Positions 1 to 9,497 of a stretch of 64,000 nt of DNA are shown here, one piece after another. The stretch covers positions 992,001 to 1,056,000 of the forward strand of contig JABTTQ020001795.1 in NCBI GenBank assembly GCA_016081115.2, written 5' to 3'. The stretch is from Rehmannia glutinosa (Eukaryota; Streptophyta; Magnoliopsida; Lamiales; Orobanchaceae). Each line of letters opens with the position of its first letter. Within the stretch, counting starts at the first letter, position 1. The translations under genes were made by a program, and so were the position numbers. Below the pieces are notes generated by a model. That model worked only from the letters and a program-made list of their open reading frames with translations. It searched no databases and was not told the origin of the DNA.

Positions 1-111
1 GTTTGTGTCGTGTATCTTGACACGAATAATTATGTGTCGTGTGTAAAACATGTAATCCTCGTGTCATAACACGATCCGCGAACACGAAACGCGACCTGGT
101 CAACACCCCTA
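1..111. repeat. Terminal fragment of a hAT-like MITE, cut by the window edge
   Basis: The segment is rich in GTGTCGTGT/ACACGA words and ends in CACCCCTA. The element at 57946-58484 carries the same words (CACGACACG, AACACGA) and the same right end (CACCCCTA). I read this as the right end of another copy of that family. The left end is outside the window. Confidence 0.55.
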
Positions 112-323
112 GTATTTTGTGTATTTTACCCTTTTCACCCTCTCTTTTACTATTTCAACTAATTCTTGATTTCTTTCAAGTAATCTTCTGCATATCATAA
201 ATAAAAATGTGAACCATGATGTATGTAATTTAAGTACTTTCCCATGGAATACGATCTTCAATATGGATCTTTTATTATAAACTTAAGTAATTTCCCACGG
301 TATCTTTAGAAACAAAGAAAGGA

Positions 324-380
324 ACGTGCAATGGAAATATTCACGGCGAACGCCTGGCAACGTGCAGCACATATATTCTG
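324..380 (+). pseudogene. Small CYP94-like P450 fragment with internal deletion
   Basis: The words ACGTGCAATGGA and ATTCACGGCGAACGC, then ACGTGCAGCACAT, match the intact P450 gene at about 868-879 and 951-993, in the same order. The roughly 75 bp between them in the gene is absent here. It is an orphan duplicate of the B-C helix region, about 320 bp upstream of the functional start. It has no open frame of useful length. Confidence 0.6.
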
Positions 381-559
381 ATGGCATTTGATAAAAATAA
401 AGAATGAAATCCACTTAGTTTATAAGAGAAAATCCGATAAATGCAATATCAACGATTCTTGAAGATATTTATGTCAACTATGAGATCGAAGTCACCTTCA
501 ATTCTGAAAAAAATAATGATTAAATCAGATTTAATCATAACCATCAAGCAACTGTCGCA

Positions 560-702
560 TTTAATAACAAAAATTCCATGGTTTGAATAAAACGTGAAGG
601 CTCATATATATAAAAAAAAATTCTATATATACCACCTATGAAATTAAATTCTTAACAACATATTCATATCCATAAGAACTCTATTGTTTTTCTCAGCACA
701 AA
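560..702 (+). promoter_or_regulatory. Core promoter and 5' leader of the P450 gene
   Basis: A TATA-like TCTATATATAC lies at 622-632, about 70 bp before the ATG. Transcription would therefore start near 655-665, giving a leader of about 40-50 nt. The ATG context is cagcacaaaATG. Transcription start is inferred, not observed. Confidence 0.5.
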
Positions 703-2214
703 ATGTTGAACGTTCAATACATAATTGTTCTGCTATTCTTCTTCATCATAGCCAAGTTAATGAAAACCATATCGAAAACCCATTCAGCTTCTAATCATCC
801 TTCCAATCTACCAAAATCATACCCAATAATCGGTTCATTATTCGAAATATCTGGAAACATGAAACGGTACGTGCAATGGACATCAGATATTGTCACGTCT
901 AATCCGAACCTAACATTCTCCCTCTTCTGGCCGTTCGGGCAGCAGGAAATCTTCACGGCCAACGCGGCCAACGTGGAGCACATTCTCAAGTCTAACTTCC
1001 ACAACTACGAAAAAGGAGAGCTTTTCAGGAGCTCGTTTAGAGATTTTCTTGGCGACGGCATTTTCAACTCCGATGGTGAGAATTGGAAATTCCAGAGAAA
1101 GGTTTCGATCCACGAGTTCAACACGAAATCACTTAGGAAATTCGTCGAACATGTGGTGGACACTGAATTGACTGATCGTCTATTACCATTCCTGAAAAAT
1201 GCTGCGGATAACAAAACCGTGGTCGATTTCCAAGACATCCTTCAAAGATTTGCTTTTGACAACATTTGCAAGATCGCATTCGGGTACGACCCGGAATACC
1301 TGTCGCCATCTCTGCCGCACGAAAAGTTGGCAATCGCGATTGAAAAGGCTCTAAAAATCTGCACCATGAGGTTCATCAATCTTATCCCTGGTCTCTGGAA
1401 AACCAAGAGAGCCCTCAACATTGGAACAGAAAAGCAGCTGAGAATTGCGGTCAAGCAAGTTCGAGAATTCGCGAAAGAAATAGTCAGGAAGAAAAAACAA
1501 GATATAAAGGGGAAAGAATCTTATGATGATCTTCTGTCAAGATTCTTGAGCTCAGGCCATTCAGATGAAAATTTTGTGGTGGATATAGTGATAAGTTTCA
1601 TAATGGCAGGTCGGGACTCAACTCCTGCTGCACTGACATGGTTTTTCTGGCTGCTTTCAGATCACCCCCAAGTGGAAAATGAGATTCTTAGAGAAATCAA
1701 TAGAAAATCATCTGAAACAGCATCAGCATATGATGAAGTAAAAGACATGGTTTATACTCATGCTTCACTTTGTGAAAGCATGAGACTTTATCCTCCAGTT
1801 CCTCTAGAAACAAAAGCAGCACTGAACGACGACGTTTTGCCTGACGGTACAAAAGTAAACAAGGGAATGAAAGTGACCTATCATCCCTACGCTATGGGGA
1901 GAGTTGAGAAGGTGTGGGGTAAAGATTGGGCTGAGTTCCGCCCTGTGCGGTGGCTGGAGAGAGAGGCGGCGGCGGAAAAGTGGAGGTTTGTAAACAGGGA
2001 TGTGTATACTTATCCCGTGTTTCAAGCTGGGCCCAGAATTTGTATTGGGAAAGAGATGGCTTTCTTGCAAATGAAGAGGGTAGTTGCTGGCGTCTTACGG
2101 CGGTTTAGGGTAGTGCCGCTGGTGGTGGAGCCAGTATACATATCGGACTTGACATCAAAGATGAAAGGTGGTTTTCCAGTGAGGATTGAGACGAGGGCCG
2201 AGGATATTGAGTAG
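703..2214 (+). CDS. CYP94A: Cytochrome P450, CYP94A-like fatty-acid/oxylipin hydroxylase
   Basis: An intronless 503-residue P450. It has an N-terminal membrane anchor (residues 4-20) and a proline hinge PKSYPIIGS (37-45). The I-helix reads AGRDST (302-307), the K-helix ExxR is E358-R361, the PERF-equivalent is FRPVRW (412-417), and the heme loop is FQAGPRICIG with Cys447 as thiolate ligand. The length and the lack of introns are normal for CYP94. Residues 57-62 (VQWTSD) and the FLGDGIFN and HEFNTKSLRKFVE stretches point to CYP94A rather than CYP94B or C. Known CYP94A enzymes are ER-bound fatty-acid omega-hydroxylases (cutin monomers, wound and defence response); CYP94B/C oxidise jasmonoyl-isoleucine. 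Substrate here is inferred from family only. The frame is open with no defects, unlike the TE coding regions nearby. Confidence 0.95.
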   Translation: MLNVQYIIVLLFFFIIAKLMKTISKTHSASNHPSNLPKSYPIIGSLFEISGNMKRYVQWTSDIVTSNPNLTFSLFWPFGQQEIFTANAANVEHILKSNFHNYEKGELFRSSFRDFLGDGIFNSDGENWKFQRKVSIHEFNTKSLRKFVEHVVDTELTDRLLPFLKNAADNKTVVDFQDILQRFAFDNICKIAFGYDPEYLSPSLPHEKLAIAIEKALKICTMRFINLIPGLWKTKRALNIGTEKQLRIAVKQVREFAKEIVRKKKQDIKGKESYDDLLSRFLSSGHSDENFVVDIVISFIMAGRDSTPAALTWFFWLLSDHPQVENEILREINRKSSETASAYDEVKDMVYTHASLCESMRLYPPVPLETKAALNDDVLPDGTKVNKGMKVTYHPYAMGRVEKVWGKDWAEFRPVRWLEREAAAEKWRFVNRDVYTYPVFQAGPRICIGKEMAFLQMKRVVAGVLRRFRVVPLVVEPVYISDLTSKMKGGFPVRIETRAEDIE

Positions 2215-2640
2215 GGAAAATTCCAAGGATAACGGGTTTGATGTGATATATCCAAAATGTGTGTATTAGTAGCGAAATGGATACAGAAAGCAACGTAATA
2301 TATATTTGGTTGGTTATTACGGTGAATGGGTGATTCGGAGAACGCAAACAAACATACCTACCTGCAATTATTTGTTTTTTCTTTCGTCTACTTTCAGAAA
2401 TTGGATGTGAAAATATAAAAGTAGTGCTTATGATTAATTTGATTGAGACTCTTTTAAAGATAGTGATTGTTTGTGAGATTTTTTGTGAATTTTTTAAAGC
2501 TGGGAAAATTACACTAAACTTTTGTATTCATGTTTTTATATTTTACCATATAATTTGTTTTTCACATTTTACTATATGCATTATGTAAATTTTTGGATTT
2601 TTTCCTATAAAAATTTTACTCTTTTAAGTTTTGTTTTTTT
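2215..2640. other. 3' flank of the P450 gene, AT-rich
   Basis: Presumed 3' UTR followed by AT-rich intergenic DNA. A stretch at about 2507-2560 resembles the terminal arm of the foldback that starts at 2643 and may be a partial copy of it. I see no gene. Confidence 0.4.
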
Positions 2641-2642
2641 TA

Positions 2643-3479
2643 GAAGAGAAAACTACGCTGAACCTCCTGTACTATTCACATTTTTACACTTACCATAAAA
2701 ACTATTTTTCATTAGACTGTGTATATTTTTGCACTTAGTCTTATATGAAATTAATCCATTATGACTATATCAAACCCGTCATGCTTCTATTAAAAAAATT
2801 AATATTCCCTTGAAAAATAATTAAATAGTTAACGACCAAATAAACCATTTGCCACAAATATTTTTAATATTAGCGGCGAATGTTGATGTTTCGCTGCAAT
2901 TTTTTATAAAGAAAAATTAATTAAGTAGTCCATTTTATGTTAAAACAATGATACTCTATTTTTTAGGGTAGACTAGCATAGGTTTTTTTTTTCCTTTCAA
3001 TGTCTCCCACTTTTGTCATCAATTTATTTCTATTGCGTCTCTCCTCTCCGACGCCGCCTAATGAAAAACTCTTTCTCAGTTAATGCAAAAGGATTTGCTG
3101 TAATTTTTACTTTTTTTGTAGTATTGATACGGACCATCACAATGTATGTTAAGATTGGTTGTGAAGAGTAGTAGTAAAACTACGTGTGGTTAAGTTATAA
3201 GGAACTATCTGAATATCGATTGGGAATGCCCGACAACATTCAGGTAAAAGAATGTATGAATTTAATGGATTATTCTTATACATGGGCAATATGGGTCTGA
3301 TATGATCTTAATGGACTATTTTCATTGTTCTAAGAAAAACAAAACTTTAGGGTAAAACCGCCAATATAGTCAAAGTGCAAAAATTTACATAGTTCATACG
3401 ATAAAATGTAACATAAAATAGTTTTTACGGTAAATATAAAAATCTAAATAGTACGAGGGGTTTAGTATAATTTCTTCAT
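2643..3479. mobile_element. MITE/foldback with ~100-bp imperfect inverted ends
   Basis: The left arm (2648-2740) has the words CTGTACTATTCACATTTTTAC and CCATAAAAACTATTTT, and ends in TTTTTGCACTT. The right arm (3365-3475) carries the reverse complement of the same series in mirror order (CCGTAAAAACTATTTT, ATTTTTGCACTTTGAC). Interior is AT-rich and non-coding. Exact ends and target duplication are not clear. Confidence 0.6.
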
Positions 3480-3495
3480 TAATGTTTTTTGATAG

Positions 3496-3990
3496 GGCAA
3501 AAACTCATGTAGGACCATCTTACGGGTCTCAATATGTAAGACGAATCCTATTGACTCGAGGATTCTGTTGACCACATCCACCGGTCAAAGCCACCTATTG
3601 CCTTTTTTTTGCTATTTTTCTTTCTTAGTTAAAGTAATAATTTTATGATAAAAAGTATCGGTTATTTTAGATAAAGTATCACATTTTTTAATATAGCCAC
3701 AGATTATGATTACATTGCATGGAAGGAAAAATATATCAGAGTTAAAGTAACACCTTTATGAGTAAAAGTATATATTTTCTGAGACAAAATATCATGTTTT
3801 AAGAGTAAAAATATATGTTTTTTGAAATAAAGTATTACATTTTTTTAATATAGTCACATATTATGAATTCAATACAAAGAAAGATGAATAATAAATATGA
3901 TAGAGTTAAAGTAATACTTTTATAAATAAAGTATTGGTTTTTTGAGATAAAGTAATATATTTTTTAATTGTCAGCGGATAACAAGAACAC
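3496..3990. mobile_element. Left part of a MULE-like element with long repeat-rich terminus, truncated
   Basis: It begins GGCAAAAACTCATGTAGGACC, the same terminus found inverted at 8220. Behind it, 3634-3960 consists of AGTTAAAGTAA...AAAGTATCGG...GATAAAGTATCAC repeats, which match the reverse complement of 7340-8095 at roughly 90%. I find no matching right end for this copy, so it appears truncated. Confidence 0.5.
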
Positions 3991-4509
3991 AGATATAAAA
4001 ATTTAATTGTCTACTAGTATAAATATACTTGCAAACATCCTAGCAGGGCGAAATAATACAGTAGTTGATTGTATCGATTACAGATCTCAACTTGAATGAC
4101 TCAACTAGTACAAAACGTATTAAAACTCCTATCCATGAATAGATCTAGAAGTGTATAACTACTAGTCCAAAACTAATGAATATAAACTAATCAAAACTCT
4201 ATGAAAACAAAAGATGGACGAATTTTTTGAAACAAAGATGCTCAATCTTCAAAGGTGTTATACTGAATAGCAGCAACACTTCGGATAACACTTTGATCTA
4301 TGTAGAGCTTCGATCTTTATTTCTACTCTCAAAACTCGAACTCTCGTGTATTCTTCTCTCTAAAATTATAATTCTGCATGTATGAATTATGAGAGACGAC
4401 TTCTCTTTATATAGATGCTTCAAGTTTTCAAGTCCTTACAAAACATGGAAAGAGAGATATACAAAAACAAAGATGACCTAAAATAACAAGGAATAATATC
4501 TTCCCATAT
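3991..4509. repeat. Unclassified repeat-like sequence, possibly a minus-strand copia LTR
   Basis: No coding potential. The stretch with TCTTCTCTCTAAAATTATAA and CTCTTTATATAGATGC looks like a retrotransposon LTR promoter/leader, but I could not find a partner LTR. It continues after the nested element, at 5813-5947. Confidence 0.25.
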
Positions 4510-4518
4510 CCAAAAAAA

Positions 4519-5803
4519 GACAAAAACTCCTGTCAGACCGTCTAACGGGTCTGACCTGTTAGACGGATCTGACCCGCGGATCCAATAGTGTTTTAGTAGT
4601 TTTCATGGACCACCGGTATTAACAATCCTTCTGAAAAGTATTAGTCGTCCTTCTAAAATGTATTAGCAGTTCTTCTGAAATGTATTAGTTATTCTCTGAA
4701 GAGTTTTTAGTATTTCTCCTAAATATACCCACGAAATGTATTAGCAGTCTCTCATAAAAGTATTAGTAGTTACTCGAAAAAGTATTAGTAGTTCCTTGAA
4801 AAGTATTTTTAGTAGTTTCCCTGAATATAATTAAATTTTTCTCCCTAAATGTATTAACAGTCCTTCTGAAAAGTATTAGCCGTTCTTCTAAAATGTATTA
4901 GCAGTTCTTCTGAAATGTATTAGTAGTTACCTGAAGAGTTTTTAGTATTTCTCATGAATATACTCCCGAAATGTATTAGCAGTCCCTCAAAAAAGTATTA
5001 GTAGCTCCTCGAAAAAGTATTAGTAGTTCCCTGGAGAGGTATTTTAGTAGTTTCCCTGAATATAATTAGTAGTTTCTCGAAAAAGTATTAGTTTTTCTTA
5101 TAAAATGTATTAGTATTTCTCCATAAATGTATTAGCTGATACTAATACTTGTATTATTTAGTGTTTGATATTTTACTCTATTTCCTTCAACAGAGTAATG
5201 AGAATTGAGGGGATTTAGTATGAAATATATGCTCAAATTAGGCAAAAATTCAGGAGATTAGTATTTCTCATGGGATAAATGGTATGTTTTCTTGAATGGA
5301 ACCGTTTGTTGGCTCTGCAAATATCCGGATACATCCAAATTCATAGTGTTCTTCGATTTCCGAATTTGGGGAAATTGCACCTCCGCTCGATTTGGGGCTA
5401 GAACAGCAAATGAATAAACATGGCATGAGCATTGGAGTTCTTGGAGGTTATCTCTGTTTGAGTGATGATACTTGGGATCTTGAAATATAGGTTATAAAGA
5501 AATTTGGCAGTCAAGATTCTTGGACTAAAGAGTTTGTTGTTGATACATACATCGATTCATATGGATAAACCCCTCGAGGTGGGAGAAGATGCTACCGGAG
5601 ACGGAGGTTAAGTGGAAGGATCTCATGTGGGGCTGTTTGAAGGAGATGAGAAAGTTGATGGCTGGGGAAGAAGGTGAGGGAATGAGAAGCAGGGCGAGAA
5701 AATTAGGGGATATGGCGAGAAATAAGGATCTGCGAAATGGGTAGGATATTTAGATCCGTCTAACGGATCTAGATCCATTAGACGGTCTGACAGAGACTAG
5801 CTC
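4519..5803. mobile_element. MULE-like non-autonomous foldback element with 9-bp TSD
   Basis: The left end has CTGTCAGACCGTCTAACGGG and the right end is its reverse complement in imperfect form (TTAGACGGTCTGACAGAGAC). Both are flanked by CCAAAAAAA (4510-4518 and 5804-5812), a 9-bp target duplication typical of Mutator-like elements, though it is low-complexity. The interior has no transposase frame. Bases 4600-5160 are a degenerate minisatellite. The ends share the core CCGTCTAA with the elements at 3496 and 8220. Confidence 0.6.
4600..5160. repeat. Degenerate minisatellite based on GTATTAGTAGTT
   Basis: About 20 irregular units of 20-35 bp with a GTATTAG core followed by AGTTCYTCTGAAAA-like spacers. 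They appear in one orientation across the region, inside the MULE-like element at 4519-5803. Confidence 0.7.
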
Positions 5804-5947
5804 CCAAAAAAATACTAGAGAGTCAAGTTATGAAACAATCTTTTTATAATTAAACTTCTCTTATTTAATAAATCCTATCATAAGTATGTAACCAAGAAAG
5901 GCAAAACATTTTAAAATTAATATTTTAGAAAACAAGAAAATTATTAG

Positions 5948-6442
5948 TATTGGAAAATTGCATTCACATTTATTAAGTTAGGAAAGATTGTTCCAAATCA
6001 GATAGATCCTTAATTGATTAGCATGCATCTTGGGATTACATCTAATATGGTATGATTTGATTATGGCAGGAATTAATATATCTTACAATTATAAGATAAT
6101 TTCTCCCTCATTCCAAAACACGTTTATTTCTCACAGAAAAAATATCTCATACATAGAATATTTCTCTCTACGTTTCTTCTTGGAGAATTACTACGCAAGG
6201 TCTCCGAGGGTTTAAGGTTTGCAACAATTGTGGGTGCTCTATTAGTATTCACATCAAGTGGAGTGACCACGGAGAGAAGGACGACATATATTCAAGTGCA
6301 GTTTGAGAGGGGCTTGTAGACGAGCTATCGAGATCAAGGGCTAACAAAACGCGAATCGGTGAATTTATTCCGCTACCTAAATCGAAAGGTATCATTGTTC
6401 CTTATTATGTGATATGTGCAAATATTTGTTCATTTGCTTACA
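5948..6442 (+). repeat. 5' LTR of copia element C
   Basis: Matches 52901-53392 along its length. Shared words include TTAATTGATTAGCATGCATC, TCTCTACGTTTCTTCTTGGA and AGAGGGGCTTGTAGACGAG. It starts TATTGG, probably a mutated TGTTGG, and ends TTGCTTACA immediately before the primer-binding site. Confidence 0.8.
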
Positions 6443-6928
6443 GTGGTATCAGAGCTATTAGGGCTCGTACTCACCTATTTGATGTATTTGATACCTGTCA
6501 TATCCATGAGATTCAATTTTTGTATTTTTAATTAAACAAATTCAAATCTAGAATTTTATTTATTTTTATATGCAATATTGGTATCAAATGATAGATCTCG
6601 CTGGGAGGATTAATTTGGTATATTTTGCATGTTAATCGGATAAGAAACGAGATAGTTATAGTCGTTTCAAATTTTGAGAGAAAAAGAAACTTCTGCATAA
6701 AAATCCGTGCTACTATTTGATTTGTTGATGAAGGCAGAATATTTATTTTCTGAAGTTGGGTTTTGTTTCACAACCCGTAATTATAAGGCTGAACAACAGT
6801 TTTAATTTAAAAAACAAAATTGAGGAAAAATTGCTTGGGGCTGGCCGCTGCGGCTGTTGTTGCTTATGAGTTATCACTCCCTATCCGATTATTTTCTTTT
6901 TCAAACATGCCCTACATATTTTTTTATA
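6443..6928 (+). other. Copia C leader with tRNA-iMet primer-binding site
   Basis: TGGTATCAGAGC at 6444-6455 is the standard copia primer-binding site, complementary to the 3' end of initiator tRNA-Met. The rest is untranslated leader. It is interrupted at 6929 and resumes at 8230. Confidence 0.8.
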
Positions 6929-7030
6929 GAGTAGGTCTCTTGTATGACTGTTTTACGGATCCTATTTCGTAAGACAGATCGACTGCCTGCAGCCCACTTG
7001 TTATTTAAAAAAAAATCACTTCAGCGTTCC

Positions 7031-7098
7031 ACAATATTCGAACCCGCGCGCCTATACAGATATAAGGTGGTGTCCTACCACTACAACACTAGTGCTTG
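7031..7098 (-). pseudogene. tRNA-Gly-like relic
   Basis: The minus strand reads AGCACTAGTG, then an A-box-like TAGTGGTAGGA, a variable middle, and a B-box-like GGGTTCGAAT. Order and spacing match a nuclear tRNA-Gly(GCC) gene, but the acceptor stem and anticodon arm are degraded. Not expected to work as a tRNA. Confidence 0.5.
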
Positions 7099-7177
7099 TT
7101 TTCAGTATAACCATATATATAAAGCCATTCATAAATACGTCTGGTAAAATTAAATAAAAATAAAAAACGTCTCTAAA

Positions 7178-7250
7178 TGCAGAGGCTAAGAATCAAATCC
7201 AGGTTTGTACCATAGTAATGTAATATTCTACCACTAGACCACAGTTGCTT
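7178..7250 (-). pseudogene. tRNA-Gly-like relic, second copy
   Basis: The minus strand reads TGGTCTAGTGGTAGAATATT, then ATGGTACAAACC and TGGATTTGATTC. This follows plant tRNA-Gly(GCC) closely through the D arm and reasonably through the T arm. The B box is mutated and the stems do not close. It is tandem to the copy at 7031-7098, about 80 bp apart. Confidence 0.6.
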
Positions 7251-7339
7251 GTTGTGTAGTTTCAATGTAACCATGAATATAACGTCATTCATAAATTATT
7301 AATTCCCAAAGCCCGTCATATTTATTTTCCTTCTTCACT

Positions 7340-7672
7340 GTACTAGACTCATAATCTTTGAATGTATTGAAAAACATGATACTTTATCTCAATAAAGGGA
7401 TACTTTTAAAAGTGTTACTTTAACTACAACATATTTATTTTTTTATTTTTTCTCTTTTTTTGTTCATAGTTTGGAACTGTATTAAGAAATCTGATAATTT
7501 ATATCAAAAAACGGATACTTTTATTTATAAAAGTGTTACTTTAACTATATCATATTTTATTTATTTTTTATTTTTCCTTCTTTCCTTCAATCCTAATTTG
7601 TGACTATATTAAAAAAACAAGATGTTTTATCTCAAAAAATAGATACTTTAAAGTATAAAAGTGTTACTTTAA

Positions 7673-7734
<62 letters not shown>

Positions 7735-8095
7735 ATTTGTGACTATAGTAAAAAATATGTTACTTTATCTCAAAAAATAAATATTTTTATTTATAAAAGT
7801 ATTACTTTAACTCTATCATATTTATTATTCATCTTTCATTGTATTGAATTCATAATATTTGACTATATTAAAAAATATAATACTTTATTTCAAAAAACTG
7901 ATATATTTACCTTAAAACATGATATTTTGTCTCAAAAAATATATACTTTTACTCATAAAGGTGTTATTTTAACTCTGATATATTTATTTTTCCTTCAATG
8001 TAATATAATCATAATCTGTGGTTATATTAAAAAATATGATACTTTATCTAAAATTACCGATACTTTTTCTCATAAAACGGTTACTTTAACTGGGG
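7340..8095. repeat. Tandem degenerate ~110-130-bp subterminal repeats with a CT/AT microsatellite
   Basis: Repeated units contain GATACTTTATCTCAAAAAA, then GTGTTACTTTAACT, then TATTAAAAAA. About five to six copies are visible. A (CT)n(AT)n run at 7671-7730 sits in the middle. The inverted counterpart of the repeat is found at 3634-3960. Confidence 0.7.
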
Positions 8096-8229
8096 AAGAA
8101 AACAGAAAAAAAAAGCAGCAGGTGGCTTTGACCCACGGACCTGGTCAACTGGATCCGCGGGTCAGTAGGATCCGTCTAACGGATTGAGACCCATAAGACG
8201 GTCCTACATGAGTTTTTGCCTTTTTTATA

Positions 8230-8740
8230 TGTATGTTCTGGCCCATTATTACAGATATTATTGTGTTCTTCAGGATTATTATTTGATATTTGGTTCATGG
8301 ATTAATTGCTATATGATTATGCTATTTTATGTGTATGGGTTTTTGACATTTTTTGATGCTCATTTTTATGTGTCTAGTTAGTTAATTATTTGAGAGGTAG
8401 TTTTTGGAGACGGTGGTGATACAAAGTCCCAAATTATATATTGTTTCTTAGATTCTTGTAGTAGGTCCGCAACAAATTGTAATTTTATTATTTTTGTTAG
8501 GACTCATGTATTAGAGGGGCCGTTTTTTTAGGCCATGTAATTTTAGGTATGTTTTGTTTATCACCACCGTAGGCCAAAAATTATATCGACGTGAGCATCA
8601 AACGTCACACAATTATTTCTTATATGTGATGTATGCATGGACTATAATGGATAATATTTCTATTTGTGGGCTATTTAAATTTTTATTATTGTCTTCAACT
8701 CGGTGGGAGATGATTATAAGCCTTTGCGGTGAATTTTCGA
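8230..8740 (+). other. Copia C leader, continued to the deletion breakpoint
   Basis: Picks up C's untranslated leader after the MITE. No gag frame follows: at about 8740 the sequence switches to the 3' part of SIRE-like ORF3 (element D). The exact breakpoint cannot be fixed to the base. Confidence 0.45.
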
Positions 8741-9183
8741 TGTCACTGGGTCTGAAGTTGTGTGACGAAGCTGATAAGCAGCAGACTACCAACAGCCATT
8801 CAGCTGGTAAGAAGAAGACTCCCGTACAATATACACCCAGAGGTGGAGGAAGAAGTGGTGGACGAAGAGGCTTTCAACCTATACCTCTACCCAAAAACAT
8901 TGAATATGTAGATCCAGGCAAGAAGGGAAGGATCTACTGGGTTGGGTATGATGAAGTAGCTAATCGGGAAGTAGAAAGGAAGAATGCTGAATACGTGAAG
9001 AGAATCGAGGAGGAAAATAAAATGCAAGATCAGTTGTGGTAAGAAAGGCAAGAAAGGAAACGAAAAGACGATGCTGCGAAGAGAGCGTATGAAAAGAAGA
9101 AAGCAGCTGAAGATGAAAAGAAAAGAAATAGAGTTGATGATGACAGAGCTGAAGAGGAAAGAAGGAGGCAGCGAAGGAGATGA
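8741..9183 (+). pseudogene. 3' end of SIRE-like ORF3 (element D), truncated
   Basis: The coding pattern matches the C-terminal part of ORF3 in A (about 47510-47930) and B (about 34420-34900). Shared features are the NIEYVDPGKKG motif, then a run of Arg/Lys/Glu-rich coiled-coil sequence beginning at KRIEEENK. The frame carries a stop at 9040-9042 (after QLW) but continues in the same frame as basic coiled coil to the natural end near 9183. Everything upstream in D (5' LTR, gag, pol, most of ORF3) is missing. Confidence 0.65.
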
Positions 9184-9497
9184 AGTGTTGCTGCTAACCC
9201 CTTCGTGTATTTTACTTTTGTAAATACATTGTGTGTAAGTCATTTGTACATTCAATGAAATGTTCTTGTATTTTCTCCCTATTGTTGTATCTTAGAATAG
9301 ATGCTTGAAGTTTTCTTGGATATGATTATGCTCTGATACACCTTGTAAACAGCTATGTAAAGGACAAGAATACTATGATCAATAAAATGATTGATTCTAC
9401 ACATACATTCTTTGTTACTGCATTCTCTGTATGTATCTTTGCTGTTTACATGTTGCTTAATATTTTTAAGTTTTGGCATCATCAAAAAGGGGGAAAT
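9184..9497 (+). other. Element D 3' untranslated region and polypurine tract
   Basis: Ends with TTTGGCATCATCAAAAAGGG and GGAAAT (about 9472-9496), the polypurine tract directly before the LTR. The same arrangement occurs before the 3' LTRs of A and B. Confidence 0.8.

Larger units (their letters stand above)
6929..8220. mobile_element. MULE-like non-autonomous element inserted in the copia C leader
   Basis: Flanked by perfect 9-bp duplications TTTTTTATA (6920-6928 and 8221-8229). The right end is the reverse complement of GGCAAAAACTCATGTAGGACC; the left end (GGTCTCTTGTATGACTGTTT) is a diverged version of the same terminus. No transposase frame. The interior holds two tRNA-Gly-like sequences (7031-7098, 7178-7250) and a block of degenerate repeats (7340-8095). 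The 195-residue open frame over the CT/AT microsatellite is not a gene. Confidence 0.7.

Noticed and set aside
2022..2351. Minus-strand frames overlapping the P450 3' end
   Set aside because: Antisense to the heme-binding exon and UTR; no homology signal.
7600..8187. 195-codon open frame over the CT/AT microsatellite
   Set aside because: It follows tandem repeats and a dinucleotide run inside a MITE; composition is Tyr/Ile/Ser/Leu-biased and there is no motif or conserved start.
3486..8229. A single MULE spanning 3496-8220, suggested by TTTTTGATA/TTTTTTATA flanks and inverted ends
   Set aside because: The copia C 5' LTR and PBS lie inside, yet C continues to the right of 8220. The perfect duplication at 6920-6928 shows the right end belongs to a separate element.
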